A stretch of 12,959 nt of DNA from Halomonas halophila (GCA_002433675.1 DJIP01000067.1:1-12959); one strand, 5' to 3'. Counted from the stretch's first letter, positions 1 through 7,242 are shown. Translations and numbers: made by a program. Notes: a model not told the origin generated them from the sequence alone.

Positions 1-663
1 CGAGGACAGGGCACAACCGGTACCGTGCAGGTTGTGGGTGTCGATGCGTGGCGCCGGCAGCCAGCGATCGCCACCGGGCGAGGCCAGCAGGTCGGGGCAG
101 CTGTCACCATCGAGATGGCCGCCCTTGAGCAGCACATAGGGGGCTGACAGTTGTTTGAGCGCCGGCAGTATCGCCTCCATGGCATCGGCGCTGGTGGGCG
201 ACTCGACCCCCAGCAGTACCGCCGCCTCGGGCAGGTTGGGAGTGATCACGTCGGCCAGCGGCACCAGCACATCGCGCACCGCGCTGATGCCGGCCTCATC
301 GACCAGGATGTCGCCGCTCTTGGCCACCATCACCGGGTCGAGCACGATCCAGCGGGGGCGCCTGGCCTCGAGCGCTTCACGCAGGGTTTCGGCGACCTCG
401 CGGCTGGCGACCATGCCGATCTTCACCGCGTCGATGCGTACGTCGTCGAGCAGATGATCGAGCTGCACCCGGATGCTGTCGGCAGCCACCGGGTGCACCT
501 CGCGTACCCCACAGGTATTCTGCGCGATCACCGCGGTGATGACGTTGGTGGCATAGGTGCCCAGGGCCGACAGCGTCTTGAGGTCGCCCTGGAGGCCGGC
601 GCCGCCGGAAGGATCGGAGCCGGCGATGGTCAGCGTGTGAGGGATGGATACGGTGTGGGACAT
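1..663 (-). CDS. thiD: Hydroxymethylpyrimidine/phosphomethylpyrimidine kinase ThiD, partial (C-terminus beyond the window)
   Basis: ThiD phosphorylates HMP and then HMP-phosphate to HMP-pyrophosphate for thiamine synthesis in the cytoplasm. Reading the minus strand from the ATG at 661-663 gives 221 codons that run off the left edge. The ribokinase-like fold is clear: TIAGSDPSGGAGLQGD near the N-terminus (substrate site), KIGMV, DPVMVAKSGD, TPNLPEA, LKGGH, and HGTGCALSS at the cut end (anion-hole and catalytic cysteine region). The family is usually about 265 residues, so roughly the last 45 are missing. This ATG is preferred because the family starts just before the TIAGSDPSGG motif; no strong Shine-Dalgarno site precedes it. 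It is divergent from yqaA across 74 bp. I saw no TPP riboswitch in that short leader. Identification is firm. Confidence 0.95.
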   Translation of the reverse strand, partial: MSHTVSIPHTLTIAGSDPSGGAGLQGDLKTLSALGTYATNVITAVIAQNTCGVREVHPVAADSIRVQLDHLLDDVRIDAVKIGMVASREVAETLREALEARRPRWIVLDPVMVAKSGDILVDEAGISAVRDVLVPLADVITPNLPEAAVLLGVESPTSADAMEAILPALKQLSAPYVLLKGGHLDGDSCPDLLASPGGDRWLPAPRIDTHNLHGTGCALSS

Positions 664-737
664 GAAGGACACCCGAAAGTCAGCAGAAGACACAGAATAC
701 AAGAGGCGGCGCTGAGAGAGCCAATGTCGAGCGCATC

Positions 738-1163
738 ATGCTGAGCCTGTTTGTCATGGCGTTTGCCAGCGCCACCCTGCTGCCCGGAGGGTCCGAGCTA
801 TGGCTGGCCGGGCTGTGGTGCCGGGGCGAGGCACCGCTGGCGCTGTGGCTGGTGGCCACCCTGGGTAATACCCTGGGCAGTCTGGTCAATGTCGCCCTGG
901 GCCGCTACGCCACCCAGTACGTGGATCGACGCTGGTTTCCCGCCTCGCGGGCGGGGCTTGCGCGAGCCCAGCGCTGGTATCGCAAGGGCGGAGAAGCCAG
1001 TCTGCTACTGGCCTGGTTGCCGGTGGTGGGGGACCCGCTGACGGTACTCGCGGGGATCGCCAGGCTGCCGTGGTGGCGTGCCGCGCTGTGGATCGTCGTC
1101 AGCAAGGGCGGGCGCTATGCGGTGCTGTTGTGGTTCGCCGAGCGCTATTTCAGCTGCGGCTGA
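738..1163 (+). CDS. yqaA: YqaA family inner-membrane protein (DedA/VTT superfamily)
   Basis: This 141-residue hydrophobic protein matches E. coli YqaA in length (about 142) and layout. The N-terminal SATLLPGGSE motif (residues 11-20) is followed by a TLGNTLGSLVNVALGR segment (41-56) and by WLPVVGDPLTVLAG (93-106). About four membrane segments are visible near residues 3-25, 33-55, 86-108 and 113-136. DedA/VTT relatives are linked to lipid-carrier or phospholipid transport across the inner membrane; for YqaA itself no function is established, so transport is inference. The ATG at 738 is the only in-frame start upstream of the conserved motif, and its ribosome binding site is weak. It is divergent from thiD and convergent with the dct operon; no operon partner is visible. 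Confidence 0.88.
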   Translation: MLSLFVMAFASATLLPGGSELWLAGLWCRGEAPLALWLVATLGNTLGSLVNVALGRYATQYVDRRWFPASRAGLARAQRWYRKGGEASLLLAWLPVVGDPLTVLAGIARLPWWRAALWIVVSKGGRYAVLLWFAERYFSCG

Positions 1164-1237
1164 TCACCGCTCGAGAGCGAGCGCTTCGCGCAAATCTCGA
1201 GAGTCGACACGATGTCTGCCCGTGCACCGAAAATGTG

Positions 1238-1262
1238 CAGGGGCCGCGCAAGGCGGCCCCTG
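1238..1262 (-). terminator. GC-rich hairpin ending the dctQMP operon
   Basis: A perfect 10-bp stem (CAGGGGCCGC / GCGGCCCCTG) encloses a 5-nt loop in the gap between convergent yqaA and dctP. On the minus strand it is followed after three bases by a short T run (ATTTT), so it fits an intrinsic terminator for dctP. On the plus strand there is no T tract, so any effect on yqaA would be weaker. Confidence 0.75.
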
Positions 1263-1301
1263 GGTTCGTGTGTCGGCGATGCTCGACACCTTCTCGATGG
1301 G

Positions 1302-2405
1302 TTACTCCTGGCCGAAGTCGGTGCCGCCATCCGGGTTGCGGGCGTTGTAGTAGGCCTGCTCGGAGATGGCGTGGTAGTTCACCACCTTGTCCTGGAAGTC
1401 GCGGTACGACTCGTAGATACGACCGGCGATATCGCTGGAGTCGGCCAGTTCCTGCACCACTTCGGCGGAAATCTCCTGAGCCTGGGCGAGCACATCGTCG
1501 GGCAGCTTGCGCAGCTGGACGTCGTGTTCGTTGATCAGGGTGGCGAGTGCGTCGTTGTTGCGCGCGGTGTACTCGTCCAGCACGTCCTGGTTCACGTCGC
1601 GCACCGCGGTGCGCAGGATCGCCTGAAGGTCGGCGGGCAGCTCGGCCAGAGCCTCATCGTTGACGATGGCCTCGAACATCACCGTCGGCTCGTGCCAGCC
1701 CGGGTAGTAGTAGTACTCGGCGGCCTGGTGCAGGCCGAAGGCCAGGTCGTTGTACGGCCCGATCCATTCGGTGGCGTCGATGGCGCCGGACTGCAGCGAG
1801 GTGAAGATCTCGCCGCCGGGCATGTTGACGATGGCCACACCCATGCGGTTCATGACCTCACCACCGAGGCCCGGCATGCGCATCTTGAGGCCGTCCAGAT
1901 CGTCGACCGAATTGATTTCCTGGTTGTACCAGCCGCCCATCTGCACCCCGGAGGCGCCGGCGGTCATGACCTCGACGCCGAAGTCATCGTAGAGCTCGTT
2001 CCACAGCTCCAGGCCGCCACCGTAGTGCAGCCAGGCATTCATTTCCTGGGCGTTCATGCCGAAGGGCACGGCGGCGAAGAACTGGGCGGCGGGGGCCTTG
2101 CCCTTCCAGTAGTAGGAGGCGGAGTGGCCCATCTGGGCGGTGCCTTCGGCGACGGCGTCGAAGACCTCGAAGCCCGGTACCAGCTGGCCGGCACCGAACA
2201 CCTCGATTGTCAGGCGGCCGTCGGACATTTCCTCGACCAGCTTGGCCAGACGCTCGGGGCCCTGGCCGACACCGGGGAAGTTCTTCGGCCAGGAGGTGAC
2301 CAGCTTCCACTCGAAGGTGTCCTGGGCCTGAGCCTGGGCACCGACCAGCAGTAGACCGGAGGCACCGGCGAGGGTAATGGCCTTGGCGATTGAGCTGCGT
2401 TGCAT
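1302..2405 (-). CDS. dctP: TRAP transporter periplasmic solute-binding protein, TakP/FcbT1-like
   Basis: This protein captures a carboxylate in the periplasm and delivers it to DctQM. It has 367 residues, with a signal peptide (residues 1-28, hydrophobic core AITLAGASGLLLVGA, likely cut after AQAQA). The family is shown by KMRMPGLGGEVMNRMG (174-189), whose Arg176 fits the carboxylate-binding arginine of DctP proteins, and by DATEWIGPYND (210-220). Gln155, Glu213 and Trp214 lie where the 2-oxoacid-binding protein TakP of Rhodobacter holds a sodium ion beside pyruvate; I recall that family knowledge rather than having aligned it here. The YYYYPGWHEP stretch (231-240) is also typical. Substrate (2-oxoacid or similar monocarboxylate) is inference. 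The ATG at 2403-2405 is chosen over longer in-frame options because AAGGGG lies 7 nt upstream and the signal peptide starts there. It is the last gene of the operon, 186 bp after dctM. Confidence 0.93.
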   Translation of the reverse strand: MQRSSIAKAITLAGASGLLLVGAQAQAQDTFEWKLVTSWPKNFPGVGQGPERLAKLVEEMSDGRLTIEVFGAGQLVPGFEVFDAVAEGTAQMGHSASYYWKGKAPAAQFFAAVPFGMNAQEMNAWLHYGGGLELWNELYDDFGVEVMTAGASGVQMGGWYNQEINSVDDLDGLKMRMPGLGGEVMNRMGVAIVNMPGGEIFTSLQSGAIDATEWIGPYNDLAFGLHQAAEYYYYPGWHEPTVMFEAIVNDEALAELPADLQAILRTAVRDVNQDVLDEYTARNNDALATLINEHDVQLRKLPDDVLAQAQEISAEVVQELADSSDIAGRIYESYRDFQDKVVNYHAISEQAYYNARNPDGGTDFGQE

Positions 2406-2440
2406 GTAAGTCCCCTTTGTATGGTATTGGCGTTGTCGGG

Positions 2441-2469
2441 ACCTGCCGGCCAGGGTAGGGCCGGCGGGT
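2441..2469 (-). other. Intergenic hairpin 3 (dctP-proximal) in the dctM-dctP spacer
   Basis: An 11-bp stem (2441-2451 with 2459-2469, one G-U pair, core GCCGGCC/GGCCGGC) has a 7-nt loop. It sits 35 nt upstream of the dctP start codon and has no T tract. It may protect the 5' end of dctP mRNA after processing; that role is inference. Confidence 0.6.
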
Positions 2470-2473
2470 GGTT

Positions 2474-2501
2474 GGCGCCTCGCGGGATGGCCCGAGGCGC
2501 C
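2474..2501 (-). other. Intergenic hairpin 2 in the dctM-dctP spacer
   Basis: A perfect 9-bp stem (GGCGCCTCG / CGAGGCGCC) with a 10-nt loop. It is only 4 nt from the neighbouring hairpin at 2441-2469, so the two could stack in the transcript. There is no T tract on either side, which argues against a standard terminator. Confidence 0.6.
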
Positions 2502-2535
2502 GTGAAGCGGGCGATGGCTCGTCGGGCAACTATAG

Positions 2536-2558
2536 ACGCCGGGGGCGCCCCCCGGCGT
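2536..2558 (-). other. Intergenic hairpin 1 (dctM-proximal), possible attenuator or mRNA stabiliser
   Basis: A perfect 10-bp stem (ACGCCGGGGG / CCCCCGGCGT) with a 3-nt loop, 33 nt past the dctM stop codon. On the minus strand it is followed by CTATAGTTG, not a T run, so it is either a weak terminator or a barrier to 3' exonucleases that lowers or separates dctQM message from dctP message. Confidence 0.65.
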
Positions 2559-2591
2559 GGGCTGCCGTCCACGCATCACCAACGCGCCGGG

Positions 2592-3995
2592 TCAGAACTG
2601 CTCCGGCAGCCAGGTGGCGAGCTGAGGGAAGAACGAAAGGGCCAGCAGCATGCCGAGCTGCAGCACGATGAATGGAATCACGCCTCGGTAGATCGCGGAC
2701 GTCGGCACCGACTCCGGGGCCACCCCGCGCAGGTAGAACAGGGCGAAGCCGAAAGGCGGCGTCAGGAAGGACGTCTGCAGGTTGATCGCGATCATGATGC
2801 CCAGCCAGATCGGATCCAGGCCCATGGCCAGCAGGATCGGACCGACGATCGGCACCACCACGAAGGTGATCTCGATGAAATCGAGGATAAAGCCGAGCAG
2901 GAAGATCACCAGCATCACGATGATGGTGGCGCCGATCACCCCGCCGGGCATGTTCTCGAACAGATGGGTGACCAGCTCTTCACCGCCGTAGGCGCGGAAC
3001 ACCAGCGAGAACAGCGCTGCGCCGATCAGGATCAGGAACACCATGGTGGTGACGTGGGTGGTGGAGCGCAGCACGTCCTTGAGCGTGGCCAGATCGAGGC
3101 GACGATAGGCCAGGGCCAGCACCAGGGCGCCGAAGGCACCCACCGCGGAGGCCTCGGTGGGTGTCGCCAGTCCGGCCAGGATCGACCCGAGCACCGCGAC
3201 GATCAGCACGATGGGCGGCACCAGGCCCTTGAGCAGCAACAGGCCGATGCCCGAGGTGTGGCCCAGCTCGGCCATCAGCTCCTGACGATCGGCGGCGGGG
3301 GCGGCGCTGGGCTTGAACAGCGCCACCAGGCTGACGTAGACGATATACACCAGTACCAGGATCAGGCCCGGGATCAGCGCCCCCATGAACAGATCACCCA
3401 CCGACACCGTCTTGGGACTGAAGATACCCATGGACAGCTGGGCCTGCTGGTAGGCGCTGGACAGCACGTCACCAAGCAGCACCAGGGCGATGGACGGCGG
3501 AATGATCTGACCCAGGGTGCCGGTGGCGCAGATGGTGCCGGTGGCCAGCGACTGGCTGTAGCCGCGCTTGAGCATGGTCGGCAGCGACATCAGGCCCATG
3601 GTCACCACGGTGGCGCCGACGATGCCGGTGGAAGCGGCCAGCATCATGCCGACCAGGGTCACCGAGATGCCGAGGCCGCCGCGCAGCGAACCGAACAGCA
3701 GGGCCATGGCGTCGAGCAGGGTTTCGGCGACCTTGGACTTCTCGAGCAGCACGCCCATCAATACGAACAAGGGCACCGCCAGCAGGGTGGTGTTGGTCAT
3801 GATGCCGTAGAGGCGGTTGGGGAAGGCGTTGAGGTAGCTGCCGTCGAAGTTGGCATCGATGCCGAGGGACTCCAGGCCGTAGCCGAGCCCGGCAAAGGCC
3901 AGGGCGGTGCCGGCCAGCGACAGCGCGACCGGAAAACCGAACATCAATACCGTACAGATGACACCGAACAGCACCAGGGGCATGAACTCCAGCAT
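2592..3995 (-). CDS. dctM: TRAP transporter large permease subunit DctM
   Basis: This is the main transport channel of the TRAP system, moving substrate with sodium across the inner membrane. It has 467 residues and is hydrophobic throughout, with about 12 membrane segments as expected for the large subunit. Hallmarks are TGTLGQIIPPS (158-168), TPTEASAVGAFGA (278-290, the second repeat's signature) and TSFLTPPFGFALFYLRG (408-424). A polar loop near 225-250 separates the halves. The length, a little above the usual 425-440, is like the mannitol/chloroaromatic (FcbT3) branch, in line with the TakP-like binding protein. Its ATG directly follows the dctQ TAA (TAAATG), with GAGGAG 9 nt upstream, so the two genes are probably translationally coupled. 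Confidence 0.95.
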   Translation of the reverse strand: MLEFMPLVLFGVICTVLMFGFPVALSLAGTALAFAGLGYGLESLGIDANFDGSYLNAFPNRLYGIMTNTTLLAVPLFVLMGVLLEKSKVAETLLDAMALLFGSLRGGLGISVTLVGMMLAASTGIVGATVVTMGLMSLPTMLKRGYSQSLATGTICATGTLGQIIPPSIALVLLGDVLSSAYQQAQLSMGIFSPKTVSVGDLFMGALIPGLILVLVYIVYVSLVALFKPSAAPAADRQELMAELGHTSGIGLLLLKGLVPPIVLIVAVLGSILAGLATPTEASAVGAFGALVLALAYRRLDLATLKDVLRSTTHVTTMVFLILIGAALFSLVFRAYGGEELVTHLFENMPGGVIGATIIVMLVIFLLGFILDFIEITFVVVPIVGPILLAMGLDPIWLGIMIAINLQTSFLTPPFGFALFYLRGVAPESVPTSAIYRGVIPFIVLQLGMLLALSFFPQLATWLPEQF

Positions 3996-4556
3996 TTACA
4001 GGTGCTCCTCGTCGGCGTCATGGGGAAGGGCGTTGGGGTCGAGACGTCCTTTCAGAATCAGGGCGTTGCGGTAGATCTCGACGATCCCCTGGACAATCAT
4101 CAGCACGGCGAAGGCCGGTATCAGCGTCTTCAGCAGGAACACGCCGGGGATGCCACCGGCGTCCGGCGAGCCCTCGAAGATGGCCCAGGACTTGCCGACG
4201 TAGCCGAGGCTGGTGGCGATCACGAAGCCCATCACCGGCAACAGCAGCAGCAGGGTGCCAAGCAGGTCGACCAGCGCCTTGCGCTTGGGCGACATCGCCC
4301 GATAGAAGATGTCGACGCGCACGTGTCCGCCGTGCTTCAGGGTGTAGGCCGCCGCCAGCATGAACACAGAGGCGTGCATGTACATCACCGATTCCTGCAT
4401 GGGGATGCTGTTGACGCTGAAGGCATAGCGCAGCACCACGATCAGGAACTGGATGATCATCATCGCCAGGATCAGCCAGGAAAGGCCCCTGCCAAGGCGT
4501 TCGGAGAAGGCGTCCAGGGCCGCCAGTGGCCCCGGCAAGCCGGAAGATGTAGACAT
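3996..4556 (-). CDS. dctQ: TRAP transporter small permease subunit DctQ
   Basis: The small membrane subunit pairs with DctM and with the loaded binding protein. The 186 residues show four membrane segments (about 22-46, 54-76, 93-123, 140-168). The DctQ signature is plain: QESVMYMHASVFMLAAAYTL (54-73) followed by KHGGHVRVDIFY (74-85), the conserved motif after helix 2. It is the first gene of the dct operon and abuts dctM with no gap. The ATG at 4554-4556 gives a normal N-terminus for the family, though its Shine-Dalgarno site is weak. A 276-bp upstream gap holds a promoter candidate at 4712-4741, leaving a leader of roughly 150 nt. Confidence 0.93.
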   Translation of the reverse strand: MSTSSGLPGPLAALDAFSERLGRGLSWLILAMMIIQFLIVVLRYAFSVNSIPMQESVMYMHASVFMLAAAYTLKHGGHVRVDIFYRAMSPKRKALVDLLGTLLLLLPVMGFVIATSLGYVGKSWAIFEGSPDAGGIPGVFLLKTLIPAFAVLMIVQGIVEIYRNALILKGRLDPNALPHDADEEHL

Positions 4557-4711
4557 AGGAACTCGCTGGTGGTGTCAGGGCGATCATTGTCCAGGCTGGC
4601 GCCCGGGCACGCCGTCGCCAGGGCGGGACGTCGGGTTGCCGGGGGGCGCCTGGAGTCACGGATAGTGTGGCACGCGGAGACATTAGCGAATCTCGGTGCA
4701 CGTCAACGCTG

Positions 4712-4741
4712 ACTATACGGCAGTCGAGGTAGCACTGTCAT
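4712..4741 (-). promoter_or_regulatory. Candidate sigma70 promoter for dctQMP, with an overlapping palindrome
   Basis: On the minus strand ATGACA (4736-4741) and TATAGT (4712-4717) are each one mismatch from the -35 and -10 consensus, with an 18-bp spacer. The -35 box is half of a perfect 10-bp palindrome, TGTCATGACA (4736-4745), which could be a regulator site. Transcription would begin near 4705. A second, weaker option with TTGACG lies closer to the gene, near 4702-4707. Confidence 0.5.
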
Positions 4742-4786
4742 GACACCGAAAGTCGAGGTCTGCGCTCGTGGCGTGCGCCGCCGACA

Positions 4787-4851
4787 GGGTAGCTCTGGCG
4801 GGCAGCTCAGGTGGGCAGGTCAGGCGGGTGGCTCAGGCAGGTAGATCGGGC
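4787..4851. repeat. Imperfect 13-bp tandem repeat, five units
   Basis: Five consecutive 13-bp units are visible: GGGTAGCTCTGGC, GGGCAGCTCAGGT, GGGCAGGTCAGGC, GGGTGGCTCAGGC and AGGTAGATCGGGC. The consensus is GGGYAGCTCAGGC. The array covers the 3' end and stop codon of the EEP-family gene (its last few codons lie in the final two units) and runs on into the intergenic region. The unit length is not a multiple of three. Confidence 0.75.
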
Positions 4852-5657
4852 TGATCGGCCTGGATGGCGGTGAGGCAGGGCTGGGGCAGGCGAATATCGA
4901 CGGCCACCGGCAGGTGGTCCGAGAACAGGCGGTCGAGCACTTCGGCCTCGTCGGCCTCCAGCGACGACGACAGCAGGATATGGTCCAGCGCTCGGCTGGG
5001 GCGCCAGGAAGGGTAGCTCAGCGCCGGTCGCACCGGGTGCAGCGGCAGCGAGGCACAGAAGCGGTCGTGGGCGTGCAGCCGATCCGGGGTGCAGTTCAGG
5101 TCCCCCATCACCACCACGTGCTTGAGCGGCTGGATCAGCTCGCTGAGGTAGTCGAGCTGCAGGTTCTGGGTGCGCTGGCCCAGCGCCAGGTGAGCGACGA
5201 ACAGGTGCAGGGCCTCGGGGCCCTGGCCAAAGCGAGCATGGATGGCGCCCCGGCCGGGCAGGGTCCCTGGCAGTCGATGCTCCTCGATGCGGCTGGGGGC
5301 CAGCCGGGAGAGCAGGCCATTGCTGTGCTGGGCAAGCCGACCGAGGTTGCGGTTGAGCTGCTGGTAGTGGTGTGGGAAGCCGCCTTGTCCCGCCAGGTAC
5401 TCGAGTTGGTTGACCTGGTTCGAGCGGAAGCTGCCGCCGTCCACTTCCTGTAGCCCCACCATGTCGAAGTGCGACAGCACCTCGGCAATCATGTCGAGTC
5501 GTCGTTGACGACGCGGGTGAGGCAACAGGTGCTGCCAGCTACGAGTGAAATAATGGTGATAGGCCGAGGTCTGGATACCTACCTGCAGGTTGAAGGTCAC
5601 CAGTCTCAGGTGACCTCCGTCCAGCGTGGGGTGGCGTTCCTCGGCCAGTGAACTCAT
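4833..5657 (-). CDS. Endonuclease/exonuclease/phosphatase (EEP) family hydrolase
   Basis: A 274-residue metal-dependent phosphohydrolase of the EEP fold; its substrate cannot be told from sequence. The catalytic set is complete: Asn23 in FNLQVG, Glu71 in LQEVDGG, Asn113 in HSNGLLSR, His156 in VAHLALG, Asp186 and Asn188 in GDLNC, Asp225 in ALDHILLS, and Asp247-His248 in SDHLP. No signal peptide or membrane segment is present, so it should be cytoplasmic. Its ATG overlaps the dsbA stop by 4 nt (ATGA), implying coupling. A gene of this family next to dsbA and cytochrome c4 also occurs in Pseudomonas, as I recall, which suggests an old linkage. The C-terminal end falls in a 13-bp tandem repeat, so the last few residues may vary between strains. 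Confidence 0.85.
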   Translation of the reverse strand: MSSLAEERHPTLDGGHLRLVTFNLQVGIQTSAYHHYFTRSWQHLLPHPRRQRRLDMIAEVLSHFDMVGLQEVDGGSFRSNQVNQLEYLAGQGGFPHHYQQLNRNLGRLAQHSNGLLSRLAPSRIEEHRLPGTLPGRGAIHARFGQGPEALHLFVAHLALGQRTQNLQLDYLSELIQPLKHVVVMGDLNCTPDRLHAHDRFCASLPLHPVRPALSYPSWRPSRALDHILLSSSLEADEAEVLDRLFSDHLPVAVDIRLPQPCLTAIQADQPDLPA

Positions 5658-6295
5658 TGGTCTCCAGACTCCTGTTCGCTGCGGATCTGCTCCACCAGCG
5701 CCTCGGCGATGCGCGGCATGTTGTCGAGGCTGCCGGCGGTGCTCGGCGAGACGATGTAGCGACCATCGACGATCAGCGCGGGGACGCCCATCAGTTCGAG
5801 GTTGCGCATGGTGGCGCTGGCGCGATTGATCTGGGACTTCACGCCGAAGCCGTCCAGTGCCTTGAGCGCCTGCTCTTCACTGACACCGTAGTCGCTGAAG
5901 AAGGCGGCGATGTCTTGTGGCTCGGTAAGCTGCTCGCCTTCCTGATGGATGGCATCGAAGAAGTCCTCATGCACCTCGTCGAGAATCTCGAGCTGCTCGG
6001 CGGCATAGAAGGCCTTGGCGTGCTTGACCCAGGTCTCGCCCAGGGTAGCCGGCATGCGCTCGAACTCGACGTCGTCGGGCAGCTCGGCGACCCAGGCGTT
6101 GAGCGGGTCTTCCAGCGAGTAGCAGTGCGGGCAGCCATACCAGAACACTTCGGTCACGTTGATCTTGCCATCGTCGCTGCCCAGCTCGACCTGATTGGGG
6201 GCGACGGTGTAGTCCTCGCCCTCGGTGATCGAGGCGGCGACCGCCATGGTCGACAGGCCAAGGCCGGCGAGGCCCATCATCAGTGACTTCAGCAT
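5654..6295 (-). CDS. dsbA: Periplasmic thiol:disulfide interchange protein DsbA
   Basis: DsbA inserts disulfide bonds into proteins entering the periplasm and is re-oxidised by DsbB. The 213-residue protein has a signal peptide (hydrophobic MGLAGLGLSTMAVA, cleavage after about residue 21), then the thioredoxin fold with the active site Cys55-Pro-His-Cys58 in FWYGCPHCYSLE and the cis-proline at Val171-Pro172 in GVPALIVDG. The CPHC dipeptide is the DsbA type. The ATG at 6293-6295 is chosen over one 12 codons upstream because AAGGAG lies 10 nt before it and it leaves a normal signal peptide. It lies 214 nt downstream of cytochrome c4, separated by a hairpin, and overlaps the EEP gene. The 6-cysteine fimbrial-like protein nearby would be a natural client, which is inference. 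Confidence 0.95.
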   Translation of the reverse strand: MLKSLMMGLAGLGLSTMAVAASITEGEDYTVAPNQVELGSDDGKINVTEVFWYGCPHCYSLEDPLNAWVAELPDDVEFERMPATLGETWVKHAKAFYAAEQLEILDEVHEDFFDAIHQEGEQLTEPQDIAAFFSDYGVSEEQALKALDGFGVKSQINRASATMRNLELMGVPALIVDGRYIVSPSTAGSLDNMPRIAEALVEQIRSEQESGDQ

Positions 6296-6403
6296 AGAAT
6301 GTTTTCTCCTTGATTGAGGCGGGCATGCCATGGCGGCGCGTGGGCGCGACGAACCTGGAGCCGCAAAGCGAACGCTGTTTTGAGTCTACAACGTTCGAAG
6401 GGT

Positions 6404-6420
6404 TCCCGAATATCCCGAAT
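6404..6420. repeat. Short direct repeat upstream of dsbA
   Basis: TCCCGAAT occurs twice with one base between (6404-6411 and 6413-6420), a 9-bp period, 109 nt upstream of the dsbA start. It lies in the probable promoter region and could be an operator, but nothing identifies the regulator and chance is possible. Confidence 0.35.
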
Positions 6421-6460
6421 GGGCAGGCGACGTATGTTGATCTTTGCTTGTAAACGCAAC

Positions 6461-6483
6461 GGGGCGGCCACAAGGGCCGCCCC
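6461..6483 (-). terminator. Hairpin terminator candidate after the cytochrome c4 gene
   Basis: A perfect 9-bp stem (GGGGCGGCC / GGCCGCCCC) with an ACAAG loop lies 26 nt past the cytochrome c4 stop codon. On the minus strand it is followed by GTTGCGTTTAC, a poor T tract, so termination may be partial and some dsbA expression may come from read-through. Confidence 0.6.
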
Positions 6484-6509
6484 GCGGGACGCATCGAAAG
6501 GCGAATCGA

Positions 6510-7130
6510 TCAGTGCAGGCCCTGGACGTAGTTGGCCACGGCTTCCATGTCGGCATCGCTCATCTTGGCGGCGATGTCGGCCATCACGCCGCCAGGGCTG
6601 TTGGCGCGGGCGCCGGAGGCGAATGCCTGCAGGGTGCTGACCACGTAACCGGCATGCTGGCCGGACAGCCCGGGATAGACCGCCGAGCCGATGCCGCTGC
6701 CGGTCGGGCCATGGCAGGCGCTGCAGGCCGGGATACCCTTGGCCAGGTCGCCTGCGCGGTAGAGCGCCTCGCCTCGCTCAAGCAACGCCTCGTCGTCCTT
6801 GGCCTGCCCCACCACCGGGTCCTGGCCGGCGAAGAAGGCGGCTACGTCCCAGGCGTCCTGGTCGCTGAAGTTGTCCACCTGCCCCGCCATCTGCGGTACC
6901 GGACGGGTGCCGTCACGGATATCGATGATCTGCTTGGCCAGGTAGGAGGCCTGCTGGCCGGCCAGGTTGGGGAAGGTCGGCGCGATGCTGGCGCCGGTCT
7001 GGCCGTGACAGGCGGCGCAGGCGGTAGCCTTGTCGCGTCCTGCGGCGGCGTCTGCGTCACTCTGGAGGTCGGCATGGGCGGCGCCGACGACGCCGAGGGA
7101 GATTGCCAGGCTTGCCAGTAACTGTCTCAT
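6510..7130 (-). CDS. cc4: Periplasmic diheme cytochrome c4
   Basis: Cytochrome c4 carries electrons in the periplasm, typically from the bc1 complex towards terminal oxidases. The 206-residue protein has a signal peptide (1-20, cut after GAAHA) and two related cytochrome c domains. Each has a heme site, Cys38-Ala-Ala-Cys41-His42 and Cys136-Ser-Ala-Cys139-His140. Each also has an axial-ligand methionine eight residues before an SD pair: Met81 in PVPQMAGQ and Met183 in GGVMADIAAKMSD. Length and two-fold layout are typical of the family. The ATG at 7128-7130 begins the signal peptide, but its Shine-Dalgarno site is weak. It is divergent from engB over 233 bp and upstream of dsbA; the pair of periplasmic redox genes fits a shared role in envelope electron flow. 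Confidence 0.95.
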   Translation of the reverse strand: MRQLLASLAISLGVVGAAHADLQSDADAAAGRDKATACAACHGQTGASIAPTFPNLAGQQASYLAKQIIDIRDGTRPVPQMAGQVDNFSDQDAWDVAAFFAGQDPVVGQAKDDEALLERGEALYRAGDLAKGIPACSACHGPTGSGIGSAVYPGLSGQHAGYVVSTLQAFASGARANSPGGVMADIAAKMSDADMEAVANYVQGLH

Positions 7131-7242
7131 CGCTAGTTCACTTATGCCGTTTTTAATGTTTTCACGGTCCCGCGGAAGGTATGGCCTTCACTGCAGGGGG
7201 AAGCGCCCGCGCTGAGGCCGGTCGCTGGCGACAGCGGCACAA

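Noticed and set aside
694..724. Weak promoter-like boxes (TTGGCT and TATTCT) for thiD on the minus strand
   Set aside because: Two mismatches in each box and a 19-bp spacer; not better than chance in this composition.
705..737. CTGAGAGAG near thiD, reminiscent of a TPP riboswitch (THI box)
   Set aside because: It lies on the plus strand ahead of yqaA, not in the thiD leader, and the second conserved THI segment is missing; the gap is also too short.
1212..2354. A 380-codon plus-strand open frame opposite dctP
   Set aside because: The minus strand encodes a complete DctP with signal peptide and binding-site motifs; the antisense frame has none.
2400..4712. A 770-codon plus-strand open frame opposite dctM and dctQ
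   Set aside because: Its product is His/Gln/Gly-rich low-complexity sequence with no family features; it is the antisense shadow of real, motif-bearing permease genes in high-GC DNA.
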